In this document: piece by piece, positions 54,675-62,355 of the stretch
Layout: each line of letters begins with the position of its first letter
How positions within the stretch are numbered: the stretch's first letter is position 1
DNA from: an uncultured Pelagibacteraceae bacterium
GTDB taxonomy: Bacteria; Pseudomonadota; Alphaproteobacteria; Pelagibacterales; Pelagibacteraceae
Reading direction: 5' to 3'
Length of the DNA stretch: 64,000 nt
NCBI GenBank assembly: GCA_902613915.1
Contig: CACMJB010000004.1
Coordinates: 1-64,000 of the forward strand
Notes under the pieces: model-generated
What the model was told of the DNA's origin: nothing
Databases searched by the model: none
The model's input: the letters and a program-made list of their open reading frames with translations, nothing else
Program-made: the position numbers and the translations under genes

Positions 54675-54987
54675 CTATATTTATAAGATTGGATAACTTC
54701 TTTTCGAGTATAATAAAATCATTTATTCCGTAAAATATTTTTGAGTGTTTAATTGGCTCAAATTTTTCTGGGTCTGTGCTATTAAATTTTTTCTCAATTT
54801 CACTTGGAGAAGATAGATATGAAAATTCCATTTCAGCTTCACTAATATTTTTTTCTTTTGCTATAATATTAATATTTAAACTTTTTATTTGTTTTTCTAT
54901 TATTCTCGATTGATTTTTAACTAAAGAAGTTATTATTAAGAAAAATGTAAATACGATTAGCGAAAAAAAAAAATTTGAATTAAACAT
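54649..54987 (-). CDS. ftsL: FtsL-like divisome protein
   Basis: The 112-residue product has one N-terminal membrane helix (about residues 5-22). A heptad-like helical segment (about 28-55) and a C-terminal segment of unknown structure follow. Sequence identity in FtsL is always low; the assignment rests on topology, length and position between rsmH and ftsI. It overlaps rsmH by eight bases. An FtsB-like protein was not seen in the window. Confidence 0.78.
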   Translation of the reverse strand: MFNSNFFFSLIVFTFFLIITSLVKNQSRIIEKQIKSLNINIIAKEKNISEAEMEFSYLSSPSEIEKKFNSTDPEKFEPIKHSKIFYGINDFIILEKKLSNLINIDEKKNRKK

Positions 54988-55990
54988 TTACTGACTCCAA
55001 TTCTAAATAATTTTTAAACTTATTAACTAACTCTTGAGGGTAATGAAAATCAGTATTGCTTCTAATTGCAAACCTTAACTTTGCAGATCTTGCTCTTTTG
55101 TTTATTTCCAATTCTTTTTTAGAAGGTTTAAAAACTTTATTTTTGTATGCCTCAAACAAATATGCTTGCTCAATCTTATTTTCGGGAAGATATCTTGATG
55201 ATCTAGATTTGTTTTTTGAATAGTTATTGAAAAAAAATTTTACTATTTTATCCTCAATAGAATGAAAGGTTACAACTAAAATTTTCCCACCCGGTTTCAA
55301 TTTTTTAGTAGCATTAATAATCCCATTTATTAATTCACTTATTTCTTTATTTACAAAAATTCTAAGAGCCTGAAATGTTTTAGTACAAGGATTTGTTTTT
55401 TTTGAAAAATTTTTCTTTTTACTTTCTTCAATGATTTTTACTAGTTGATGAGTTTTAGTTATCTTTTTTTTCTTTCTAGAATTAACAATGTTTCTTGCAA
55501 TTCTTGTGGCTTCTTTTTCGTCACCAAGAAATTTAATTATTGATTTTAAATCTGGTTCGCTAAGATTATTCACAGCATCCAAAGCAGAGATATTATTAAG
55601 GCCCATTGCCATGTCTAATTGTTTATCTGACTTGAATGAAAAACCTCTTTCAAGATTATCTAATTGAATAGAAGATAGACCTAAATCAAATATTATAGCA
55701 TCAACATGATCCTCGATAATAGTATCTAACTGACTAAATTTTATTTGATAAAATTTAAATCGTTTAGGAAATTTTCTTTCTAGTTCATCTGCAATTGATT
55801 TAATGTTATTATCTCTATCTATTGCTGCTATTTCAGTTTTAGGAATTTTTAAAATTTCTTTAGAATATCCACCTCCACCAAATGTACAGTCAATATATTT
55901 GCCTCCATTAAATGGAGAGGTTATTTTTAAAACCTCATTCAACATCACTGGAAAATGGGAGAATTCCAGTGATGATGTATGATTGTTCAT
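54980..55990 (-). CDS. rsmH: 16S rRNA m4C1402 methyltransferase RsmH (MraW)
   Basis: RsmH methylates N4 of C1402 in 16S rRNA with SAM. The 336-residue protein begins FSHFPVMLNEVL, followed by the SAM-binding DCTFGGGGYSKEIL, then FDLGLSSIQLDNLERGFSF, PCTKTFQALRIFVNKE and LVVTFHSIEDKIVK. All of these are characteristic of the family. It lies 18 bases after the ftsZ stop, where mraZ would normally be its direct upstream neighbour. Confidence 0.95.
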   Translation of the reverse strand: MNNHTSSLEFSHFPVMLNEVLKITSPFNGGKYIDCTFGGGGYSKEILKIPKTEIAAIDRDNNIKSIADELERKFPKRFKFYQIKFSQLDTIIEDHVDAIIFDLGLSSIQLDNLERGFSFKSDKQLDMAMGLNNISALDAVNNLSEPDLKSIIKFLGDEKEATRIARNIVNSRKKKKITKTHQLVKIIEESKKKNFSKKTNPCTKTFQALRIFVNKEISELINGIINATKKLKPGGKILVVTFHSIEDKIVKFFFNNYSKNKSRSSRYLPENKIEQAYLFEAYKNKVFKPSKKELEINKRARSAKLRFAIRSNTDFHYPQELVNKFKNYLELESVNV

Positions 55991-56008
55991 TGCTTAATGA
56001 TTTTTTCA

Positions 56009-57502
56009 TTAAAATTTTTGTTTCCTTAAGAAAGCCGGAATTTCAAAATCTTCTTCTTCATTTAGATCCTGATCAAATAATTCATCTGAGTCTCGGTTAG
56101 ATTGTTCGTTATTTTCATTATTAATTTCTTCGGACATGTTACTTTCTTCAGAAAATAGTTTAGGCGTATATTCTTCCTCATTATTTACACTATCTGCCTG
56201 TTCTGTAATTCTTTCATTGTTCTCTAAACTGGAGTTCTCAATATAAGAGGCGCTTTCAATTGATACTCCTGTCGTAAGATCATTAAAATTATTTTTAGTA
56301 CTAAGATAGTTTGATGCCTCTTCATTAAAGCTAGTTGAAGCATCATTAATTACATCATTTTGAGGTTCATCTTTAATTTCAAAACTTTCGTCAAGTTTTA
56401 ACGCTGTTGCTCCGTCAATCGCACCTAAAGTACTATTATCCATCCTAGGATTATGAGAAAACAAATTTTCTGAATATCCAGTATTTCTATTCTGAATTCT
56501 TGATACCATATTTAAAACTGTTTTGTTTTCTGTTCTGTGACCATCTAAAGCAGTTGCAACAATTGAAACCCTAATTTTTCCATTAAGTTCTGTATCTTCA
56601 ATTGCTCCAAAAATTAATTCTGCTTCAGGATCTACCTCTGCTCTAATTCTGTTAACAGATTCTTCTACCTCAAATAAAGTTAGATCATCTCCTCCAGTTA
56701 TATTTACTAGTAATCCTTTTGCTCCTTTTAAAGAATATTCATCAATAAGAGGATTGTTTAATGCCATTTCAGTAGCTGCTTTTCCTCTATTTTCTCCTTC
56801 AGCTTCACCTGTGCCCATCATAGCTTTACCCATTGAACTCATTACAGTTTCTACATCTGCAAAATCAAGGTTTATCATTCCGGGTCTTACCATAAGGTCT
56901 GTCACACTTTGAACTCCGTGTTTAAGTACATTGTTTGACAAGATAAATGCATTTTTAAAAGTTGTAGTTTCGCTAGCAATTTTAAAAAGATTTTGATTTG
57001 GAACTACTATTACTGTATCTAAATGTTTTTTAAATTCTTCCAAACCTTGCATTGCTCTTCGCATTCTTTTTGGCCCTTCGTATGAAAAAGGAAGTGTCGT
57101 CACTCCAACAGTTAAAATATTTAACTCTCTAGCAGCTTTAGCAATTACATGTGAGGCTCCAGTGCCAGTTCCTCCTCCCATTCCTGAAGTAATAAAAACC
57201 ATATTAGCACCTTGCATATAACTTGTTATTTCATTTAACGACTCATCAGCTGCAGCTTGGCCGATATCATGTTTAGCGCCTGCACCTAAACCTTTAGTTA
57301 AATTCATTCCAATTTGAATTTTTGCATCTGCCTTACTCATTTTTAAATCTTGTGCGTCTGTATTAACTGCAACAAATTCAACACCCTTCATACCTGAGTC
57401 TATCATTGCGTTAATAGCGTTACCACCAGCGCCACCTACTCCTAATACTAAAATTCTAGGTTTTAATTCTTTTAGTTCTCCACCACCAATATTTATACTC
57501 AT
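56009..57502 (-). CDS. ftsZ: Cell-division tubulin homolog FtsZ, at the front of the dcw cluster
   Basis: FtsZ forms the GTP-dependent Z-ring. The 497-residue protein has the GTPase domain with VGGAGGNAINAM, the tubulin signature SGMGGGTGTGASHVIA, and the T7 loop segment NLDFADVETVMS. A long acidic, asparagine-rich linker (about residues 320-480) ends in the conserved tail EDFEIPAFLRKQKF that binds partners. Its start shares one base with the mraZ stop (TAATG), so it is directly coupled to mraZ. Typical clusters place ftsZ after ftsA, about 16 kb downstream in this transcript direction. Confidence 0.96.
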   Translation of the reverse strand: MSINIGGGELKELKPRILVLGVGGAGGNAINAMIDSGMKGVEFVAVNTDAQDLKMSKADAKIQIGMNLTKGLGAGAKHDIGQAAADESLNEITSYMQGANMVFITSGMGGGTGTGASHVIAKAARELNILTVGVTTLPFSYEGPKRMRRAMQGLEEFKKHLDTVIVVPNQNLFKIASETTTFKNAFILSNNVLKHGVQSVTDLMVRPGMINLDFADVETVMSSMGKAMMGTGEAEGENRGKAATEMALNNPLIDEYSLKGAKGLLVNITGGDDLTLFEVEESVNRIRAEVDPEAELIFGAIEDTELNGKIRVSIVATALDGHRTENKTVLNMVSRIQNRNTGYSENLFSHNPRMDNSTLGAIDGATALKLDESFEIKDEPQNDVINDASTSFNEEASNYLSTKNNFNDLTTGVSIESASYIENSSLENNERITEQADSVNNEEEYTPKLFSEESNMSEEINNENNEQSNRDSDELFDQDLNEEEDFEIPAFLRKQKF

Positions 57503-57963
57503 TACAATTCTCCCTTCTGTTTATTTTCCCATTTTAAATTTGATCTATTTTGAAAAGCCTTTTTTCTTGCAACTATTCTAAATTTTTCAAAGTTATTTGG
57601 CTCCCAGATTTGAAATGTTTTTCCTAAACCAACAAATAAAATATTATTTTTGATTTTTGCATGATTAAGCAATTTTTCAGATAATGAAACCCTGCCTTCA
57701 GTATCAAATTGTAAATTTTCACTTTCAGATAAAATCGATGTAGCGAAAAAATCTCTTTTTTCTTCAAATGGATTTAATGAGTCTATAGTGTTTGAAAGTT
57801 TTTCAATTCTGTCTTGTGAGCAAGCTTCTAATGCGGCATGATTAAAAGATGGGTAGCTGATAAATCCATTGTATCCCATAGAATTTAAATGTGATCTAAA
57901 AGTTGCAGGCACTGAAACACGTCCTTTCTTGTCTATTTTGTTTTCGAAACTTGATAAAAACAT
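57502..57963 (-). CDS. mraZ: Transcriptional regulator MraZ
   Basis: MraZ is an AbrB-like DNA-binding ring protein that usually represses its own dcw operon. The 153 residues hold two MraZ repeats: the first with NKIDKKGRVSVPATFRSHL near residue 8, the second with FDTEGRVSLSEKLLNHAKI near 80. These are the DNA-contacting segments. Three TGGGN repeats lie just upstream over the promoter, so autoregulation is predicted. It is the first gene of the operon. Confidence 0.94.
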   Translation of the reverse strand: MFLSSFENKIDKKGRVSVPATFRSHLNSMGYNGFISYPSFNHAALEACSQDRIEKLSNTIDSLNPFEEKRDFFATSILSESENLQFDTEGRVSLSEKLLNHAKIKNNILFVGLGKTFQIWEPNNFEKFRIVARKKAFQNRSNLKWENKQKGEL

Positions 57964-58014
57964 TTTTATTTAAAAAACCTTTATAAATTAAATTTTTATA
58001 TATACTCTCCATAA

Positions 58015-58056
58015 TGGGATTATTTGGGATAGTATGGGTTTTTAAGAATTAGTCAA
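58015..58056 (-). promoter_or_regulatory. mraZ-ftsZ operon promoter with a MraZ box
   Basis: On the plus strand, TGGGA (58015-58019), TGGGA (58025-58029) and TGGGT (58035-58039) are spaced exactly five bases apart, the MraZ-box format of TGGGN repeats. On the coding (minus) strand a -35 TTGACT (58051-58056) and -10 TACTAT (58029-58034) have a 16-base spacer. The boxes cover the -10 and the predicted start site, so bound MraZ should block initiation. Confidence 0.75.
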
Positions 58057-58109
58057 TAAGTTTGTATCTTAACTAAAAGTACAAAAGTAGAACATTTTTA
58101 AGAAGTTTT

Positions 58110-58460
58110 GCCAGACAATCTGTAAGCCGGGTTCTGTCATTGAAGATGTCATTTCTCTAGACTTAAGTTCACACCTAAGCTCAAGCGGTTAACCCAGAAG
58201 ACTAACTAAAGACTGTTTTTTGTGTTTCCACTATGTCTTCTCTATTTAACCTTGCTCCCAGTGGGGTTTGCCGTGCGTTTTTTGTTACCAAAAAACCGGT
58301 GAGCTCTTACCTCGCCGTTTCACCCTTGCCTTGATAAGGCGGTTTATTTTCTGTGGCACTATCCCTGAAGTCACCTTCGCCAGCCATTAGCTGGCACTGT
58401 GTCTTTATGGAGCCCGGACTTTCCTCTATTAATTAATAGCGACAATCCAATTATCTGGCG
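58110..58460 (-). ncRNA. rnpB: RNase P RNA (type A)
   Basis: This is the catalytic RNA that matures tRNA 5' ends. Read on the minus strand, it has GGAAAGTCCGGGCTCC near its 5' end, GAAGGTGACTTCAGGGATAG-like P10/P11 sequence, and the 3' conserved ACAGAACCCGGCTTA. The ends pair as helix P1: GCCAGA near 58454-58459 with TCTGGC at 58110-58115. It lies 43 bases after the amidase gene. No strong terminator is obvious past 58110. The ends are approximate to a few bases. Confidence 0.93.
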
Positions 58461-58503
58461 TGATCCTTTTAATTTAATAAAAGAATTAACGCAAGATCTA
58501 AAA

Positions 58504-59211
58504 TCAATTAGCAAGTATTTGGCTAATTTCAAAGGTTTTTTTATCAATTTCACCAGTTATACTTTTTGGTAAAAAGTGCCTTTGGAATGATTTAACTATC
58601 TTATGATCGACCTTTGTTCTTTTAAAGATATTAAAATATCTATAACCAATTTTTTTTAAATTCTTAAAAAATAATATACGCATATTATTTTTGTCATATT
58701 TTAAAATTTTATGATTTTTTTTATACCACTTTCCAATTTGGTATTTTTCCAGTTTCCTCCAAGGAAATTTTTCGCCAGGGTCGATTTTTCTTAGTGGAGC
58801 AATATCTGAATGTCCTAAAAAATTTTCAGGTTTTATTTTGTATTTTTTTTTTAATCTCTTACAGAGCAAAATAAGACTCTTTAGCTGTTTCTTTGTAAAA
58901 CTTTCATAACCAAATTGATGACCTTTATTAACAAGTTCTATTCCAACAGAATTTAAGTTAAGATTATTAAACTTTTTCCATTTAGATTTTCCTGCGTGCC
59001 AAGCAATTTTTTGATCTTCGACCAGCTGTATAATATTTCCTTTTCTATTAATCAAATAATGACAACTGACTTTAGACTTAGGGTTTTTTAATCTATTTAA
59101 TGATTCAATTTCTGATTGCATTCCAGTATAATGCAAAATAACAAAATTAATATTATTCTTTTTTCTGCTCTTTTTTGAGAAATTAGGGGAAAAATTTGAT
59201 ATTATATTCAT
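58504..59211 (-). CDS. N-acetylmuramoyl-L-alanine amidase (AmpD/AmiD type)
   Basis: The 235-residue protein is an amidase_2 (PGRP-fold) zinc enzyme cutting the bond between MurNAc and L-alanine. Zinc ligands are His in VILHYTGMQ, His in LGHSDIAPLRK and Asp in KIDPGEKFPW; WHAG lies near residue 72. The last 60 residues look like a peptidoglycan-binding domain (FQRHFLPKSITGEIDKKTFEI). No signal peptide is seen, so it could act in the cytoplasm in wall recycling like AmpD, or be exported unconventionally. The extra domain resembles AmiD. Confidence 0.87.
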   Translation of the reverse strand: MNIISNFSPNFSKKSRKKNNINFVILHYTGMQSEIESLNRLKNPKSKVSCHYLINRKGNIIQLVEDQKIAWHAGKSKWKKFNNLNLNSVGIELVNKGHQFGYESFTKKQLKSLILLCKRLKKKYKIKPENFLGHSDIAPLRKIDPGEKFPWRKLEKYQIGKWYKKNHKILKYDKNNMRILFFKNLKKIGYRYFNIFKRTKVDHKIVKSFQRHFLPKSITGEIDKKTFEISQILAN

Positions 59212-59304
59212 AGATTAGAAATGTACTTAAAATCTAGGTAATTTAAAACAAATTTAAAGCATAATTTTATATAGAATATTAATTAAAATTATATATATAG
59301 CCTT

Positions 59305-60060
59305 ATGAGTTATTCTAAAAATATAAATCTGTATATAAAGGTTTTTTTAATAATAACCCTTTTAGCTACAAACATTAAAGCTGCTGAAGAGTGTTTTGAA
59401 GATACAAGTAGGGCAGTTTTTAAATTTAATATGGCTTTAGATAATATGGTCATGGAACCAATTGCCAAAGGATATAATAAATTACCCTCACCAATAAAAA
59501 AAGGTACCAGCAATTTTACTTCTAACTTAGGAAATTTGCTTTCAATACCAAACAATATTTTGCAAGGTAATTTCAAACAACTTGGTCACTCGATCGGCAG
59601 TTTTGCTATCAATACTACTGTTGGAATATTTGGTCTTTTAAACCCTGCGGAAAAAATTGGTTTAAAGCCTAATAAAGAAGATGTCGGACAAACATTAGGT
59701 TCATATGGAATAGGCACAGGATGTTACTTTGTTTTACCTATCCTTGGGCCTACCACAGCAAGAGACTCTATAGGTTTAATAGCTGATACTTTTTTAGATC
59801 CTTTTGCTCATGTCACAATCAGAGAAAATGAAATACTAGGTACTTCGGGTAACTCTTTAGATTACTATTCAGTAAGGGGTACTGAAGTTATTAATTTTAG
59901 GGCAAAGAACGATACCAATTTTACAAGTTTAAAAAATAATTCTATAGACCTTTACTCTTCTATAAAAAGTATTTACCTGCAAGACAGAGAAAATAAAATC
60001 AAAAATTCAGATAAAGATGCAGATGATGATGATTGGGATATTCTTGAAAATAAAAAATGA
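59305..60060 (+). CDS. mlaA: MlaA (VacJ)-family outer-membrane lipid asymmetry protein
   Basis: MlaA extracts mislocalised phospholipids from the outer leaflet and passes them to MlaC. The 251-residue protein has a signal peptide (cleavage near NIKAA) and the family segments RAVFKFNMALDNMVMEPIAKGY, NNILQGNFKQLG and LNPAEKIGL. FGQTLG-like DVGQTLGSYGIGTGCYFVLP and the GPTTARDSIG motif follow. Unlike E. coli MlaA it has no lipobox cysteine: the nearest cysteine follows AEE. It overlaps mlaC by four bases (ATGA). Confidence 0.9.
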   Translation: MSYSKNINLYIKVFLIITLLATNIKAAEECFEDTSRAVFKFNMALDNMVMEPIAKGYNKLPSPIKKGTSNFTSNLGNLLSIPNNILQGNFKQLGHSIGSFAINTTVGIFGLLNPAEKIGLKPNKEDVGQTLGSYGIGTGCYFVLPILGPTTARDSIGLIADTFLDPFAHVTIRENEILGTSGNSLDYYSVRGTEVINFRAKNDTNFTSLKNNSIDLYSSIKSIYLQDRENKIKNSDKDADDDDWDILENKK

Positions 60061-60653
60061 AAAAAACAATTACTTATTTATTTATAATAAACCTCCTGTT
60101 ACATACTGCAGTTCAATCATATAGTTCAAATCCAAAAGAATTTATAAGTGAGTTAGTCAATGATGCTATTTCGCAGCTATCTAACAATAATTTAAATAAA
60201 GAACAAAAAGCCTCGTATATTAAAAAAATTGCATTAGAAAATGTAGATATAAACGCTTTAGGTCTTTATACTCTTGGTGAGTTAAGAAAATCAGCTGACA
60301 AGGCTGATATTGCTAAATATCAAAAATCATTTGAAAAATATTTTATAAAAAGTCTTACCTCTAGATTAAGTGAATACTCTAAAACAAAATTTCAGATTTT
60401 AGGTGAAGATAAAAAAAGTAGTAATTATACAATAATAAACTCAAAAATAGTTCCTGATGAAGATAACCAAGAAATAAAAATTGATTGGAGAGTTTTTACT
60501 AAGAACCCTGATAAACCTCTTATTAGAGATTTGATTGTTGAAGGTTTAAGTTTGGCAAGGACACAAAAAGAGGAATTTGCATCAATTTTAAGTTCAAATA
60601 ATAATGATATTAAGGTCCTAATCGCTAAATTGGAAGAGTTCGTGAATAAATAA
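60057..60653 (+). CDS. mlaC: MlaC-family periplasmic phospholipid-binding protein
   Basis: MlaC carries phospholipids across the periplasm between MlaA and the inner-membrane MlaFEDB transporter. The 198-residue protein has a signal peptide (hydrophobic core about residues 5-20) and the Tol-Tol-Ttg2 fold pattern: FISELVNDAISQL, then LGLYTLGELRKS-type helices, and IKIDWRVFTKNPDKPLIRDLIVEGLSL containing the core strands of the lipid pocket. The MlaBDEF genes are not in this window. It ends two bases before the tRNA. Confidence 0.88.
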   Translation: MKKTITYLFIINLLLHTAVQSYSSNPKEFISELVNDAISQLSNNNLNKEQKASYIKKIALENVDINALGLYTLGELRKSADKADIAKYQKSFEKYFIKSLTSRLSEYSKTKFQILGEDKKSSNYTIINSKIVPDEDNQEIKIDWRVFTKNPDKPLIRDLIVEGLSLARTQKEEFASILSSNNNDIKVLIAKLEEFVNK

Positions 60654-60655
60654 AT

Positions 60656-60732
60656 TGGTGGGCCCGCCAGGACTCGAACCTGGGACCAATACATTATGAG
60701 TGTACTGCTCTAACCAACTGAGCTACAGGCCC
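60656..60732 (-). tRNA. tRNA with CAU anticodon (probably Ile2, otherwise elongator Met)
   Basis: The 77-base gene folds as a standard cloverleaf. The acceptor stem is GGGCCTG with CGGGCCC, the D-arm is GCTCAGTTGGTTAGAGC, the anticodon stem is GTACA/TGTAT with loop CTCATAA, and the T-arm is CCAGG TTCGAGT CCTGG. The discriminator is A, and CCA is encoded (60656-60658 complement). The acceptor and D-arm resemble alphaproteobacterial isoleucine tRNAs, so it may be the lysidine-modified tRNA-Ile2 rather than a methionine tRNA. Confidence 0.92.
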
Positions 60733-60750
60733 TATTTCACAATTCTTATA

Positions 60751-62331
60751 CTATTCCAAGCATTTTTCAATGTTAAAAGAATTAATTAAACCATTCAAAT
60801 ATTTTTGCTCTTTTGAAATACAATTTGATAAAGTATTTTTAAAATAGATTTCATTTTCAGTATCAAAATAACTTGGATAAACAAAAATAATTTTCTTAAT
60901 TTTGTTTTTTCTAATTTTTTCCTTTAAAAATTCTGTATAATATTTGTGATAATTGCTAGATTGTAATGGGTATGAAACGCCAGGGTGGTGCCATTTATTT
61001 ATTTGTTTAATATTATCTTTATTCAATTTTACCTGTAAAAATTGATAATCAGTGATTAATAAGTAGTTATCTTTTTGATAAACATTTAAAAATTCAAAAA
61101 CTTTCTTTAAATTTTCAATTTCCTTATTTGGGTCTTTTTTTAAGCAACTTTTCCACAAAAAGTTAAATTTATTATCAATTATTTTTGTCTTAACAGGTGC
61201 AATATTTTTATATTTATCTATACAAAAATATTGAAACTTTTGTTTAATGATATAAGTGTTTAAATAATAAGAGGAAGATACTGTCAGCACTAATAAATTT
61301 ATAAATATAAATTTTCTAGAGAAATTAGATTTTTTTAAAAATATGTGTGTAAACCCACATATAGTAGGTATATAAAAATAAATAAATTTCGTATTTAAAG
61401 TTAATAATTGATGAAAAATTAGTACGTACGCTGAGCTAATAATTAACGCAATTGTGATAAACTCTTTTGATTTAAAAGATAGCTCATTTATAGATATTTT
61501 TCTAAACAAATAGATTATCAATAAAAAGTAAGATATATGAATTAATTTAAATTTTAAAAAATATCTTGAAAAACTAAAAGGTTTCAAGAAACCTTCTACC
61601 TCAAATCTAATTTCACCAACGCTTGATGCAAAAAATATATACTGGTTCAAAAAGCTATCAACACTAATGCTATGGTAGTGGAATAAAATTAACAAAAAAA
61701 AAATAATAAATAAAGATGAACTTACTAAAAAAAAAATGTTTTTATAATTTCTAAAAAAAATAAAATTATAAATTGAGAAAAAAATTATTAATATCGCAAA
61801 ATAACTAGTTGGTGTTTGTTTGGATAAAAAACCTAGTATCACAAAAATTGGGAGTAAAAACCAATATATATTTTTTCTAAAATTTATACCTAATATTAAA
61901 AATAATACAGAAAGTATTGAAAATAACGAAGAATGATGATCCACAAATGGATTACCAACTTGAGAGTAGAAAATAAGCCCAGTTGATAAAGAATATACAA
62001 AGCTATATTTTTGGTCCAAATCAAATTTTCTCAAAATGAAGTAAAGTAGAATTGTAAATGAAGAGTTTAATATTATTGCGTGTAAAACATAGCTGCCCCA
62101 ATTAACACCATTTATTTTAAATAGTAAAAATTGAAGAAAGTCTAACAATGGTCCAGTTGTCACCCAGTAATCTTTAAAAGGTATGTAGCCTTTCAAAAGT
62201 AAATAACCTGAATTATAATTTGTAAAATTATCTATTGGATTTATTGTAAGAAAACCAAAATACCAGCATGAAATGATAACAAAAATTAAAATAGTGAGAA
62301 CATATAGAGCTTCAGTTAATTTTGAGTTCAT
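60751..62331 (-). CDS. Multi-pass membrane protein, GT-C glycosyltransferase-like
   Basis: The 526-residue protein has about ten to eleven hydrophobic segments in the first 350 residues and a soluble C-terminal part. An acidic loop after the first helix (NPIDNFTNYNSGYLLLKG, then PFKDYWVTTGPLLDF) and a later VDHHSS loop recall polyprenol-dependent GT-C transferases such as the ArnT/PMT group, but no motif fixes the family. It may modify a cell-surface glycan. It stands alone between the tRNA and rpoD. Confidence 0.55.
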   Translation of the reverse strand: MNSKLTEALYVLTILIFVIISCWYFGFLTINPIDNFTNYNSGYLLLKGYIPFKDYWVTTGPLLDFLQFLLFKINGVNWGSYVLHAIILNSSFTILLYFILRKFDLDQKYSFVYSLSTGLIFYSQVGNPFVDHHSSLFSILSVLFLILGINFRKNIYWFLLPIFVILGFLSKQTPTSYFAILIIFFSIYNFIFFRNYKNIFFLVSSSLFIIFFLLILFHYHSISVDSFLNQYIFFASSVGEIRFEVEGFLKPFSFSRYFLKFKLIHISYFLLIIYLFRKISINELSFKSKEFITIALIISSAYVLIFHQLLTLNTKFIYFYIPTICGFTHIFLKKSNFSRKFIFINLLVLTVSSSYYLNTYIIKQKFQYFCIDKYKNIAPVKTKIIDNKFNFLWKSCLKKDPNKEIENLKKVFEFLNVYQKDNYLLITDYQFLQVKLNKDNIKQINKWHHPGVSYPLQSSNYHKYYTEFLKEKIRKNKIKKIIFVYPSYFDTENEIYFKNTLSNCISKEQKYLNGLINSFNIEKCLE

Positions 62332-62355
62332 TTAAATAAGCTTAAAACGAAAAAT

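Noticed and set aside
58371-58553. A 60-codon ORF on the minus strand
   Set aside because: It lies across the 5' part of RNase P RNA and the end of the amidase gene; the RNA explains the sequence.
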